Positions 16,266 through 24,444 of a stretch of 36,731 bases of DNA are shown in pieces. Source of the DNA: an uncultured Ruminococcus sp. Lineage in GTDB: Bacteria > Bacillota > Clostridia > Oscillospirales > CAG-272. The notes under the pieces were generated by a model. That model saw nothing but the letters and a program-made list of their open reading frames with translations. It ran no database searches and had not been told where the DNA came from. Made by a program: the position numbers and the translations under genes. Location: NCBI GenBank assembly GCA_902782445.1, contig CACZNC010000049.1, positions 1 through 36,731 of the forward strand, read 5' to 3'. The stretch's first letter is position 1. Each line of letters begins with the position of its first letter.

Positions 16266-18437
16266 TCAGAAGGCCACGTTCACCCGGATCGGCTTTCCGT
16301 CGGAGGGGAAGGTGAAATAGGTCGTTTCGCTGTCGGGCTCGTAATCGAAGGAGAGATCCCGCTGCTCGCCGGAGGACGCGATCTTCACCGATTTCGGCGG
16401 GCGTCTGGTCCAGATCCGGGCGGCGGCGGTCATTTCGGAGGGGCTGCGGAAGACGAATTTCAGCGAACGCTGGGAGACGGCGATCTTTTCCGCCCTGCCG
16501 GAGAGCGCGATGAGGAACGCGGGGGCGGATCTGTCGATGCGGCCGACGTCGTAGTAGAGTCCCACCGAATCCGGCCCGAGCTCGGGATCCTCCACGACGG
16601 GCAGTCCGTCCGCGAAGAGGTCGATATATTCGCCGGGCAGAACGCAGGCTTCCTCCGTCACCTCGTCCATCCGCGCGGCGATCCGGTACGCTCCCCGGCG
16701 CAGATCGAGGGTCGCCGACGGGCCGTCCATCCCCGCGAGCTCCAGCACCCGGTCGCGGTAGGAATCCGAGAGAGCCGCGTTCTCGGCGAGCTCCCGGGGA
16801 TCCGTCCCGAGCACGAGGACCCGTCCCTTTCCGACCGGGTACAGCCCGTCCTCCGGGTTCGGATCCAGCCCCAGCGCCCCCATGAGATGTTCAGCGGGAT
16901 TCTCGTACTTCACCGCGCCGGAGTTCCACCATTCGCGGACGCGGTGGAAGGGATCCGCCCCGTTCCCCACGTAGACGAGGGTGCCGCCGTTCTTCACCCA
17001 TTCCGCGATCCCCCCGTTGATATCCGGGGAGGAGGGCTTCTGGAATTCGTAGGAGAGGACGAGGGTCCTGAACGTGTCGAGATAGGCGGGATAGCGGCGG
17101 ATGTTGTCCAGCTGCACGGGCCTTGCGGCGATCCCGGCCTTCACGAGGGGCAGGGCGAGGCCGAAGAAGGGCGAGAATTCATCCCCGTCGTATCCCCCCT
17201 CCTCGGGACAGATCCGCTGGAACATCGCGGAATCCGCCAGGGCGACGGCGACTTCGGTGTTCCCCCGGGGCCATTCGGTCTCCTTCTGATCCGCCATGTC
17301 CCGGAGGGCGTGCATCACGACGAGCAGATTGGTCTTGTATTCCGGCGGGATCGTCACGCTGGTGTTTTCCGAGGGGCGGAAGTCCTCCCGTTTTCCCCCG
17401 GCTTCGACGAAGGCGCGGAATTCCCTGTGTCTCGCACGGAGGGTCTCGTCCGTCGCTTCGTGGCGTCCCTTCATGATCCGGCGGGGCCAGGGGGCGACCT
17501 CGTAGTCCGAGATCTCCGGGTGGAAGAGGGAGGCCGCCACCGTCCGGTAATAGTTCGCCCGGTAGTCCTGCCAGGAGAAGCGCGGATTGTCCTCGATGGG
17601 ATCGGCGAGATACCACATGCGCCGCCCGGTCCCGCGGACAAGCTCCTGCATGACGCCGTATTCGAGGAAGGCCGTCTCGAAGGTGCGCTCCTTCTTCACC
17701 CCCCGGAAGACGTTCGCCGAGCGGGAGGTCCCCGTCCAGATCTGCGCGATGTAGCCGTCCACGGTGGGAAGGTCGATCAGCGCGCTTTCGGGGGAGACGA
17801 TCTTCCACTGGGAATAGTTGATGAGGGAGTGGGTCGGGACGTAGAAGCGCAGGAGCCTGCCGTACTTCACGAGGGCGTATTCCTTCAGTTCGGAGCAGAG
17901 GCGGTCGAGGGTGCGGGTGTAGAGGTACTGCTTGAGCTTCGAAGCCCTGTACTGCGCGTCGCAGGAGGACTGCGGGTCGATCCAGTCCTCCTTGTAGTAG
18001 ATCTTCCATTCGCGCTTGAAGGCCTCGGAATACCCGGTCTCCACCCAGAATTCCGGCTCCTCGAGGTGGATGGCCTCCACGCCGCAGTCCACCGCGTATT
18101 TCAGCCCGTCCGCAAGATAGTGGGCGAAGGCGTTGGAGGGGACCATGTAGGGCACGTCCGGTCCGTGGGCGCGCTCCTCGCCGTTGTTCCGCTTCTGTCC
18201 CTCGTCCCGGTGGTTGATCCCGTCCCAGCGGGCGAACAGATAATCCTGATAATTGCCCCAGGACACGCCCGTCATGAGGTGGATCACGTAGCCAGCGGAC
18301 TTCCATTTTTTGATCCGGTTTTTCAGATCGTGGAACCCGTAGACCATGACGAAATCGGACTGGACGTCGAAAACGGGCTCGAAGGGACCGCTTTCCTGCA
18401 CGCCCGTGCGTTCTTCGGTGCGGGGATAGTCTCTCAT
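16266..18437 (-). CDS. Putative glycoside hydrolase-like protein (TIM barrel plus GATase-like domain)
   Basis: A 723-residue protein without a signal peptide. The first 350 residues look like a TIM barrel: MVYGFHDLKNRIKKWKSAGY, VIHLMTGVSWG, then GVEAIHLEEPEFWVETGYSE, whose glutamates are candidate catalytic residues. The middle (about 360-560) resembles the class-I glutamine-amidotransferase-like domain of GH42-type enzymes (FRTLVLSYEFQKPSSPD, IAEWVKNGGTLVYVGNG). The C-terminal 150 residues are beta-rich. I cannot name a CAZy family. A clear AAGGAG lies 8 nt before ATG 18437. It is the second gene of a two-gene unit, 42 nt after the 412-residue protein. A role in glycoside breakdown is inferred from fold pattern and nearby sugar genes. 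Confidence 0.8.
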   Translation of the reverse strand: MRDYPRTEERTGVQESGPFEPVFDVQSDFVMVYGFHDLKNRIKKWKSAGYVIHLMTGVSWGNYQDYLFARWDGINHRDEGQKRNNGEERAHGPDVPYMVPSNAFAHYLADGLKYAVDCGVEAIHLEEPEFWVETGYSEAFKREWKIYYKEDWIDPQSSCDAQYRASKLKQYLYTRTLDRLCSELKEYALVKYGRLLRFYVPTHSLINYSQWKIVSPESALIDLPTVDGYIAQIWTGTSRSANVFRGVKKERTFETAFLEYGVMQELVRGTGRRMWYLADPIEDNPRFSWQDYRANYYRTVAASLFHPEISDYEVAPWPRRIMKGRHEATDETLRARHREFRAFVEAGGKREDFRPSENTSVTIPPEYKTNLLVVMHALRDMADQKETEWPRGNTEVAVALADSAMFQRICPEEGGYDGDEFSPFFGLALPLVKAGIAARPVQLDNIRRYPAYLDTFRTLVLSYEFQKPSSPDINGGIAEWVKNGGTLVYVGNGADPFHRVREWWNSGAVKYENPAEHLMGALGLDPNPEDGLYPVGKGRVLVLGTDPRELAENAALSDSYRDRVLELAGMDGPSATLDLRRGAYRIAARMDEVTEEACVLPGEYIDLFADGLPVVEDPELGPDSVGLYYDVGRIDRSAPAFLIALSGRAEKIAVSQRSLKFVFRSPSEMTAAARIWTRRPPKSVKIASSGEQRDLSFDYEPDSETTYFTFPSDGKPIRVNVAF

Positions 18438-18479
18438 ATCGTTTCTCCTTTTCTGTTTGGGGAACGGCGTTCTGTTTTT

Positions 18480-19718
18480 TTATGCTCTGGGAACGGAGGC
18501 GGATTTCCCGTCCTTTTCCACGGTGATTCTGTCTTTTCCGCAGGTCACGACGCAGCCGGGGGGATCGGCGACGACGGCGCGGTCTTCCTGGACGGGGGAG
18601 GGATCGGGACGGAAGGGCTCCGTTTTCCCCGAGCGGTACCGGAAGGCGAAAGACCCGTCCTCCTCCGCGCGGATCTCTTCGACGTAGTCGAGGGAGGCGA
18701 AGTAGTCCCACCAGCTCTGGGAATATCCGCCCTCCCGCGTGATCCCGGCGGCATGGGGCATACAGGAGAACCACCACCGGTGATGCAGGCGGCAGGCGTG
18801 CTTTTCGGCGTCCATGCCGAGGGGGATGTAGACGGAAGGATCGAAAAGCTCCGCCTCCCCGGTGAGATCGGGGTAGTTCTCCCGCCAGTCCCGCCAGGTG
18901 GAGAGAACGGGATCCGGGTTCTTCCAGTCGTAGTCCCGGACGGAATTCGGGGAGAAGTGCACGTTCCCGCAGGCCGGGGTCCCGTCGTAGTTCCGGGCGG
19001 CGAGGGAGAATTTCTGCCAGAGGTTGAGCTTTTCGGGGGGGATCCCGTCCCATTCGTGCTCCGCGTAACCCGCGCATTCCGATCCGCCGGTGAAGACGTG
19101 CATCATGATATTCTCCATCATGTGCCCGAAGCATTCGAAATTCGCGTCCCGGCGGCTGACGGAGACGTTCAGAATCGCCGTGAGGGGGCAGTCCGCCTCG
19201 ATGGGATCGCCGTTGATCCAGTAGGCGTTCCTCCCCATCATGCAGGCCTCGAAGCAGTAGAGGGGATCCTGATTCACCAGAAGGACAAGATCGAATTCCC
19301 CGCCGTTCCTCCGCCGGACCAGGTCGTGCTCCCGGAGAAGATGTTCGTAATCGAAGGAAAAGCCGACGTCCTCCGGGCAGATCTCCTTTGTGAACCATTC
19401 GTTCGACCAGAATCCGTACCAGCCGTTCTCATAGAGGCGGCGGACGGTCTCCTCGTCGAGGGCATGGGAGGGACCGGAGGGGAGATTGAAACGGACTTTG
19501 TGCCGGGGAAATTCGTCGACCCGTTCCCACCCGGCGGTCTCGCAGGTCACGAGTCCGTGGGAGCCGAATCGGATATCGTCGTAAAGTTCGCGCACCGAGG
19601 CTTCGATCTTATCGGTCATGCCGACGAGGTCGGAGAGCCGGGTCCCGTCGGAGAGGAGGGGATTGTGTTCGACGACAAGGATTTTCAGTTTATGTCTTCG
19701 CGGGCTGTTCAGGGGCAA
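18480..19718 (-). CDS. Unrecognised 412-residue protein, first gene of a glycosidase-like unit
   Basis: I do not recognise this family. The start is set at TTG 19718: AAGGAGGT lies 7 nt upstream, and a perfect promoter places the transcript start near 19735, downstream of the only upstream ATG (19751), which therefore cannot be used. There is no signal peptide or membrane segment. The sequence is rich in aromatic residues, Cys, His and Asn, with segments NGWYGFWSNEWFTKEICPED, VNQDPLYCFEACMMGRNAYW and FECFGHMMENIMMHVFTGGS; the latter has His and Glu spaced as in metal sites, but no known signature. A late segment, LHHRWWFSCMPHAAG, is also His/Trp-rich. It is followed by the putative glycosidase, so a carbohydrate-related role is likely but unproven. 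Confidence 0.82.
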   Translation of the reverse strand: MPLNSPRRHKLKILVVEHNPLLSDGTRLSDLVGMTDKIEASVRELYDDIRFGSHGLVTCETAGWERVDEFPRHKVRFNLPSGPSHALDEETVRRLYENGWYGFWSNEWFTKEICPEDVGFSFDYEHLLREHDLVRRRNGGEFDLVLLVNQDPLYCFEACMMGRNAYWINGDPIEADCPLTAILNVSVSRRDANFECFGHMMENIMMHVFTGGSECAGYAEHEWDGIPPEKLNLWQKFSLAARNYDGTPACGNVHFSPNSVRDYDWKNPDPVLSTWRDWRENYPDLTGEAELFDPSVYIPLGMDAEKHACRLHHRWWFSCMPHAAGITREGGYSQSWWDYFASLDYVEEIRAEEDGSFAFRYRSGKTEPFRPDPSPVQEDRAVVADPPGCVVTCGKDRITVEKDGKSASVPRA

Positions 19719-19741
19719 GGGGATGCACCTCCTTTTTCCCC

Positions 19742-19770
19742 ATTGTATCATCGGAGAGGAGTCTTGTCAA
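19742..19770 (-). promoter_or_regulatory. Consensus sigma-A promoter for the 412-residue/glycosidase unit
   Basis: On the minus strand, TTGACA (19765-19770) and TACAAT (19742-19747) are separated by exactly 17 bp. It leaves a short leader of about 17 nt carrying AAGGAGGT. It abuts the terminator of the upstream DUF4097 gene. Confidence 0.9.
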
Positions 19771-19817
19771 CAAAAAAAGAACCGCCGCGTCCCGTTTTTT
19801 CGGGAGGTCGGCGGCAG
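19771..19817 (-). terminator. Intrinsic terminator of the DUF1700/DUF4097 operon
   Basis: On the minus strand, GCCGCCGACCTCCCG pairs with CGGGACGCGGCGG around an A-rich loop, followed by TTCTTTTTTTG. It lies just after the DUF4097 stop codon and its T-run touches the next promoter's -35 box. Confidence 0.85.
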
Positions 19818-19823
19818 GGAAGA

Positions 19824-20843
19824 TCATTCTTCGGAGACGGGGAAGATGTGCACGAAGCCGGAGGTGGTATTCACCGTCCAGTTCTCTTCGGCGGCGGATC
19901 CGTCCGTGCGGACTTCCTTTTCGATGCCGACGAGGGATCCGGTCACGTCGCCCGAGACGGTGCCGATCTCGAACTTCCCGGCATCCGCCCGGACGAGGTG
20001 CACGTCCCCGCTCGTCGTGTCGATCTGGCAGATGCCCGCCGTCACGAGATCCGCGAGCCGGATTTCCCCGCTCGTCGTGTTGAGGAGCGCGGCGTCGGCA
20101 CACTTGACGGATTCGAGGGTGATGTCCCCGGAGGTCGAATGGGCGGCCACGGCCTGGGCGGAGGAGGATTTCAGAAGGATCTCCCCGCTCGTGGTCCCGA
20201 CGGTGATCCCGCCCTGCGGACCGCATCCGCATCCGCGCAGGTCGATGTCCCCGCTGGTCGTCTGGACGTTGAGGCGCAGGGCTTCGATGCGGTTCACGCT
20301 GACGTCCCCGCTCGTCGTGGTGAAGTCGAACTGCTGACCCTTCGAATCCCCGTTCCACGCGATATCGCCGGAGGTGGTCTGGACGCTGACGTTGACGAAG
20401 GGATTGATCACGAGGGATTCGACGTCTCCGCTGGTCGTCGTGACAGTCAGGGCGGCGGCCTGCTCCGGGGGCAGATACACGGTCACGGAGGAGGGCTGTT
20501 CTTTGAAATTAAAAATGCTTTTGAGCCAGTGCTCGCCGCTTTCGGTCAGCACCTTCAGCACGTCGTTTTCCGCGCTCACCGAGACAGTTTCGTCCTCCGG
20601 GCAGATGATCTTCACCCGGGCTTTTCCGTCCGCCGACTGCTGAAGGCTGAAATCATAGCGGTTCATGACGGCGGAGATATAGGTGAAGGGCTCTTCCGGG
20701 GTGACCTCGTACTCCCGCATCTTCACGCTGCCGAGCTTCCCGAAGTCGAATCCGACCCGGGCGAGGGCGAAGGTCGAGATCGCCGCGCCGACGAGGCAGA
20801 GGATCAGGGCGAGGATCAGGGCGTTTCTTTTACCGTTTGTCAT
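19824..20843 (-). CDS. DUF4097 beta-helix repeat protein, membrane anchored
   Basis: A 339-residue protein with an N-terminal membrane segment (residues 7-27) and then a long run of about ten copies of a 20-residue unit carrying TTSGD or TTSGE (for example VTTTSGDVESL, VQTTSGDIDLRG, NTTSGEIRLADL). This is the DUF4097 (LiaG/YvlB-like) right-handed beta-helix type, expected outside the cell membrane. The start at 20843 has AGAAAGGAG upstream and overlaps the stop of the DUF1700 gene (ATGA), so the two are coupled. Such pairs are usually preceded by a PadR-type regulator and respond to envelope stress; no regulator is present here. At DNA level the units repeat as CCGCTCGTCGTG, reflecting the protein repeats. 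Confidence 0.93.
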   Translation of the reverse strand: MTNGKRNALILALILCLVGAAISTFALARVGFDFGKLGSVKMREYEVTPEEPFTYISAVMNRYDFSLQQSADGKARVKIICPEDETVSVSAENDVLKVLTESGEHWLKSIFNFKEQPSSVTVYLPPEQAAALTVTTTSGDVESLVINPFVNVSVQTTSGDIAWNGDSKGQQFDFTTTSGDVSVNRIEALRLNVQTTSGDIDLRGCGCGPQGGITVGTTSGEILLKSSSAQAVAAHSTSGDITLESVKCADAALLNTTSGEIRLADLVTAGICQIDTTSGDVHLVRADAGKFEIGTVSGDVTGSLVGIEKEVRTDGSAAEENWTVNTTSGFVHIFPVSEE

Positions 20844-21481
20844 GATTTGCGCTCCTTTCTTGCGAAGAGGGATCCGACCAGGCGGAAGAGGAGGACGGTG
20901 AGGAAGGCGGCGAGTTTCGTCCCCCCGACGGAGATAAACCAGAAGAGGATGGACAGTCCGGACGCCGCGATTCCGACGCCGAGGGAGAAGAGGGCCGTCA
21001 TACCGTCGCCGGACAGGAGCAGGGGAACGAAGGCCGCGACGCAGGCGACTCCCGACACCGCAAGAGAGAGCCAGACCGCCCAGAGCGAAATGACCACGGC
21101 CCAGAGCGCGGCGGCCAGGGAGACGAGGACGGCGATCCCGGCAATGAGAAGCGGGATCCACACGGGGGAGGTCAGAACGGCGAGGACGGCGGGCCAGGCG
21201 GATCTCTTCTTTTCGGCCGCCGGTGGTGTGTTCCGCACCGGCCGGTCGTACCGCATCGGATGAACGGGAGCGCGGAGGGAGGCAAGGAGGGCGCGCAGGA
21301 CGTCTTCGGGCTGGCCCAGGGCTGCCACGGCTTCCTCTTCGCCCATGCCGTCCTTCATCCGGCTGTCGATCCAGCCTCTGTAGTAGTCGAGGGAGCGGAC
21401 CGCGTCGGAGGGGGATATGCGCTCCGGTGTGACGGCAAGCAGCCGCTCCGACAGGTCGCTGAGAAATACGGTTTTCGTCAT
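20840..21481 (-). CDS. DUF1700 family membrane protein
   Basis: A 213-residue protein with an N-terminal cytoplasmic helical segment (TKTVFLSDLSERLL, DAVRSLDYYRGWIDSRMKDG and the EEEAVAALGQPEDV motif), typical of DUF1700, followed by several hydrophobic segments (about 95-120, 125-150, 155-175 and 180-200). ATG 21481 was chosen because AAAGGAG precedes it and the promoter at 21522-21550 lies upstream; the frame is open further, but that start would lie inside the promoter. The gene is coupled by ATGA to the DUF4097 gene. Family members work with DUF4097 partners, probably as envelope-stress sensors or effectors; exact function is unknown. Confidence 0.92.
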   Translation of the reverse strand: MTKTVFLSDLSERLLAVTPERISPSDAVRSLDYYRGWIDSRMKDGMGEEEAVAALGQPEDVLRALLASLRAPVHPMRYDRPVRNTPPAAEKKRSAWPAVLAVLTSPVWIPLLIAGIAVLVSLAAALWAVVISLWAVWLSLAVSGVACVAAFVPLLLSGDGMTALFSLGVGIAASGLSILFWFISVGGTKLAAFLTVLLFRLVGSLFARKERKS

Positions 21482-21521
21482 GATCGGGATCTCCTTTTGG
21501 GAATCTGTTCCTTTGTTCAGC

Positions 21522-21550
21522 ATTTTACCGCGCATCCCTCCCGCTGTCAA
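21522..21550 (-). promoter_or_regulatory. Consensus promoter for the DUF1700/DUF4097 operon
   Basis: On the minus strand, TTGACA (21545-21550) and TAAAAT (21522-21527) are 17 bp apart, about 40 nt before ATG 21481. Confidence 0.85.
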
Positions 21551-21599
21551 GACGGTCAAGGGAGTTCTCACGAAACCTTAATTTCAGGAGAAATTCCTT

Positions 21600-21640
21600 A
21601 AAAACAAAGGAAAACCGCCCCGGAAAAAGGACGGTTTCAG
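21600..21640 (-). terminator. Intrinsic terminator after the phospholipase C-like gene
   Basis: On the minus strand, AAACCGTCC (21629-21637) pairs with GGGCGGTTT (21612-21620) with one G-T wobble, followed by TCCTTTGTTTTT. The stem begins within the stop codon region of the gene. Confidence 0.75.
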
Positions 21641-22320
21641 CTTGCCCTGTTCCACGCCATCGCCCGCTCGTCGAGCACGGATACGCCGGACGAACGCAGG
21701 GAGACGACCTCCCGGACGAGAAGCCCGGAGGCGGCGGCGATCCACTCCGCGGCGAGAGATTCGGTGAACACCGTGAGATCCCCGGGAGAGGGCGGCGGAT
21801 CGGGCGGGTCGAAATCCCCCTCCATTTCGGAAAAGAATCCGAAAAGATCGAAGGAAAAGCCCGAAAGCAGGGGACCCCCCGCGAGGGCGCCGAGGAACTC
21901 CCGGCCCGGTACGGCGTCCTCCTTCCGCAGCCCGAACGTCTTCACGATCCACGGATTGAGCAGGGCGTAGTCCCGGTGCAGCACCCTCACGGCGGCGGCG
22001 TCCGCGGGTTTCCAGTCGGTGCGGCGGTAGAAGAAATCCCGGTGGATCACGTCTCCTGCCAGATGCAGATAGTACCCGAGGACGAGATCGTCCCGGAGCA
22101 GGCGGTCGGCGAACCGCTCCCGGAACCCGGTGAGATCGAGGGTCTTCTTCCGTCCCCCGTCCAGCCGGAGCGGGAAATGGGCGGTCTTGACGGGAGGATC
22201 GCCGGAGGAAATCTCCGCGTCCGGGATCACGGAACCCGCCCGGAGCCGCAGGGGATCGGAGAAGGGCAGGGCGGCGAGCAGGCTTTCCGTCACCGCCAGA
22301 TGAAGCATCCGGGAGGGCAC
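21637..22320 (-). CDS. Zinc-dependent phospholipase C-like protein
   Basis: A 227-residue all-helical protein with the metal-ligand pattern of the zinc-dependent phospholipase C / S1-P1 nuclease-like superfamily: MLHLAVTE (His7), GSVIPDA (Asp34), TAHF (His48), YYLHLAGDVIHRD (His86, Asp90, His93) and HRDY (His115, Asp117). No signal peptide is visible, unlike secreted phospholipases; cytoplasmic members of this family are widespread in Firmicutes and largely uncharacterised. It starts 1 nt after the stop of the APH-type kinase, so the two are probably coupled. The substrate is unknown. Confidence 0.8.
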   Translation of the reverse strand: MPSRMLHLAVTESLLAALPFSDPLRLRAGSVIPDAEISSGDPPVKTAHFPLRLDGGRKKTLDLTGFRERFADRLLRDDLVLGYYLHLAGDVIHRDFFYRRTDWKPADAAAVRVLHRDYALLNPWIVKTFGLRKEDAVPGREFLGALAGGPLLSGFSFDLFGFFSEMEGDFDPPDPPPSPGDLTVFTESLAAEWIAAASGLLVREVVSLRSSGVSVLDERAMAWNRAS

Positions 22321-22321
22321 C

Positions 22322-23314
22322 TCACACCCCCAGCCATTCCCGGATCAGGCCGAGGTTCTTTTCGTTCAGCGCGAGGAGACGGAGGGTCCCCGGCACTTCG
22401 GAAGCCCCCGCCAGCCGGTCGTGCTCGTCCGCCGTCTCGATCCCGGAGGCCCGCTTCACGTTGTAGGCGAGCCAGTCGAGCATCCCAAGCGGAGCCGCGC
22501 GGAATACGGCGTCCCAGGAGGCTTCGGTCAGATCCCGCTTCGCCCGGTACGCCGAGAGGAAGGCGTCGAAGGAGGTCCGGGACAGTCCCCCCTCCCCGTC
22601 GTCCGACCAGCTCAGGAGGCATTCGAGCAGTTCCGATGCGGGATGGACCGGTCCCGCGGATTCCCAGTCGATCACATGGGGATTCGCCCCCTCCCAGAGC
22701 ACGTTCTTCGGGTCGAGATCCCGGTGGCTGAGGGCGGTCTTTTCGAGAACGGAGGCGGCCTCCCGCGCGTCTGCGTCCCGGGAGATCAGATCGGGCAGGG
22801 CGGCATTCAGGGCGGGGAGCCATGGCGCGTCGGGGGAGAGGGATCCCGCTTCTTTGGCGAGGGATTCCCAGTCGAGGGGGGCCTCCTTTTCCGGCTTTTC
22901 GTCCACCGGGCCGAAGAGGGTCTCCCCGGCGCCGTGCATCCGCGCGAGAAGATCCCCCACCGCGGCGGCATGGCGGGCGGAGAGCTTCGGGGGGAACACC
23001 GGCCGTCCCGAGATCCACGGATAGAGCATGACGGCCTCCCCGCCGATCTTCTGGACCGGGCTCCCGTCCACCTCGAGGGCGGAGACGGCGGGCAGGGATC
23101 CCCGGAACGCGGCGGCGATCTGCTCCGAGCGGATCATATTGCCGAGGGCTTCCGGACGCTTCATGACGGCGGGATTGAGGATCTTCACGGCAAAGGAACC
23201 CTCCGCCGCGTCGAGACGGTAGGTGGTGTGGAGCAGTCCGCCGAGGACCGGGGTCGGGGTGGAGAGCAGCATCCCGATCCCGTAGCGGGCCGCGATTTCA
23301 TTGAAATGGATCAT
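22322..23314 (-). CDS. Phosphotransferase, APH/choline-kinase family
   Basis: A 330-residue protein kinase-like small-molecule kinase. The catalytic loop HRDLDPKN (His197, Asp199, Asn204) and the metal-binding IDWESAG (Asp216) are complete; an N-lobe Lys is seen in FAVKIL. Such enzymes phosphorylate hydroxyl groups of small molecules (aminoglycosides, choline, homoserine, sugars); the substrate cannot be read from the sequence. The start has AGAAAGGA upstream. It lies between an alpha/beta hydrolase and a phospholipase C-like gene, likely one transcript from 24232-24260. A resistance role is not supported by context. Confidence 0.9.
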   Translation of the reverse strand: MIHFNEIAARYGIGMLLSTPTPVLGGLLHTTYRLDAAEGSFAVKILNPAVMKRPEALGNMIRSEQIAAAFRGSLPAVSALEVDGSPVQKIGGEAVMLYPWISGRPVFPPKLSARHAAAVGDLLARMHGAGETLFGPVDEKPEKEAPLDWESLAKEAGSLSPDAPWLPALNAALPDLISRDADAREAASVLEKTALSHRDLDPKNVLWEGANPHVIDWESAGPVHPASELLECLLSWSDDGEGGLSRTSFDAFLSAYRAKRDLTEASWDAVFRAAPLGMLDWLAYNVKRASGIETADEHDRLAGASEVPGTLRLLALNEKNLGLIREWLGV

Positions 23315-23387
23315 GGTGAAGTCCTTTCTCGTGTGTCCCTGAAAAAATCTGCGTAAACGGAGATCCGGAAAAACGGCGGGATCCGGT

Positions 23388-24170
23388 TCAGGAGTCCGCC
23401 CGCTCCGCCAGTTCTCCCGCGGCTTTGACGAAGGCCTCGATCATCGGCGGATAGACGAGAGAGCCGTCCGGAGCCGCGGCGTAGTTGTACCCCGTGTGTC
23501 CGTAGCCCTTCATTTCGGTGAAGCGGACGCATTCCTCCGGCCAGCCCATGTGAAGAAGGGCCTTCGCCATCATGCGGTTCTGCTCCGGGCGGTTCGGCAT
23601 GTCGTTGTCCGCCACGATGAGGGAGATAAGGGGCAGGATCACGGGATTTTCAGGAGGCGCGGCGAAATACACCGGGGCGGCCTCATCCACGCGGATCAGC
23701 CGGGTGTCGAGCCCCCGTTCCCGCAGGATGTTGAAATGGACGGTGGGCTGTCCGCTGTCGCAGAAATATCCCGCGATCTGACGGCGGTCCTTCGAATCGG
23801 TTCCGTGGGCGGCGAGATAACGCCCGTCCATCGCCAGCATCATCGAAAGATAGCCCCCCGCGCTGGATCCCCCGACGGTCAGGAAGCTGTGGGGCAGATT
23901 GGCGCGGCACCAGGAGACCGCGAGGGCGGCGTCTTCGATATAATCGGGGAATTTCGCCCGGGGGTAGAGCCGGTATTCGGCGGAGACGACGGAGATCCCC
24001 CGCCCCGCCAGTTCGGTGAAGACGGGATCCTTTCCGTTCCCCCGGTCCCCTCCCTCCAGTCCGCCGCCGTGGAAGAAGACGAAGAGCGGGGAGGAGGCGG
24101 GATCCGCGGCGGAATACCAGTCGAGGAGATGGGCGGCGTCGGGGCCGTAGCGGAGAGAGCGTTCTGTCAT
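23388..24170 (-). CDS. Alpha/beta hydrolase (esterase/lipase-like)
   Basis: A 260-residue cytoplasmic hydrolase of the hormone-sensitive-lipase/acetyl-esterase type. It has the oxyanion HGGG motif (34-37) and the nucleophile elbow GSSAG (Ser103). The following sequence includes VADNDMPNRPEQN (a likely acid region) and YGHTGYN (a likely catalytic His). Length is typical of such esterases. ATG 24170 (MTERSLRYG) was chosen over the open upstream frame because of the GAGG site and the homologous N-terminal position. It is first in a three-gene minus-strand unit. The substrate is unknown; deacetylation of imported glycans is possible given the adjacent sugar operon, but that is inference. Confidence 0.9.
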   Translation of the reverse strand: MTERSLRYGPDAAHLLDWYSAADPASSPLFVFFHGGGLEGGDRGNGKDPVFTELAGRGISVVSAEYRLYPRAKFPDYIEDAALAVSWCRANLPHSFLTVGGSSAGGYLSMMLAMDGRYLAAHGTDSKDRRQIAGYFCDSGQPTVHFNILRERGLDTRLIRVDEAAPVYFAAPPENPVILPLISLIVADNDMPNRPEQNRMMAKALLHMGWPEECVRFTEMKGYGHTGYNYAAAPDGSLVYPPMIEAFVKAAGELAERADS

Positions 24171-24231
24171 CGTTTGCCTCGCGTTTGACCGGAAAATCCG
24201 GGTTTTCGGCGCATGTCCGTTTTCACCCCTC

Positions 24232-24260
24232 ATTATACCCGAAAGCGGGACAAAATGCAA
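24232..24260 (-). promoter_or_regulatory. Promoter for the hydrolase-kinase-phospholipase unit
   Basis: On the minus strand TTGCAT (24255-24260) and TATAAT (24232-24237) are 17 bp apart. The leader is about 55 nt and contains a small hairpin (CCGGATTTTCCGG). Confidence 0.75.
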
Positions 24261-24356
24261 CGGGAAATTCGCGCCTCCCGGCTGTTTTCGCGTTTTTCCG
24301 CGGACCTAGGCCCAGGGGATTCTCGCCCGGACCGGGACAAAAAGTACAAAAATGCC

Positions 24357-24385
24357 TTGACAGAACCGCCGGATTTTTATATAAT
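24357..24385 (+). promoter_or_regulatory. Perfect consensus promoter of the xyloside operon
   Basis: TTGACA (24357-24362) and TATAAT (24380-24385) are separated by exactly 17 bp, a full consensus match. A 9-bp direct repeat CCGCCGGAT occurs in the spacer (24366-24374) and in the leader (24408-24416), with an inverted CGGCGG at 24391-24396, which could be an operator for a repressor. Confidence 0.9.
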
Positions 24386-24444
24386 GTAGTCGGCGGTTTT
24401 CAAAATGCCGCCGGATCTTTCCCGAAGCGAAAGGAAAACTGATT

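Noticed and set aside
20000..20460. CRISPR-like spaced repeat CCGCTCGTCGTG
   Set aside because: The spacing follows the roughly 20-residue TTSGD protein repeats of the DUF4097 gene; it is a coding repeat, not an array with unique spacers.
16242..21263. A very long open frame (over 1,600 codons) on the plus strand, opposite four minus-strand genes
   Set aside because: It runs antisense to genes with clear motifs, promoters and ribosome binding sites, crosses intergenic terminators, and its product is a low-complexity mix of Gly, Arg, Val and Asp, as expected for a shadow in high-GC DNA.
22322..23314. Antibiotic-resistance kinase
   Set aside because: The APH fold is shared by many metabolic kinases; neighbours are a hydrolase and a phospholipase-like gene, with no resistance context.
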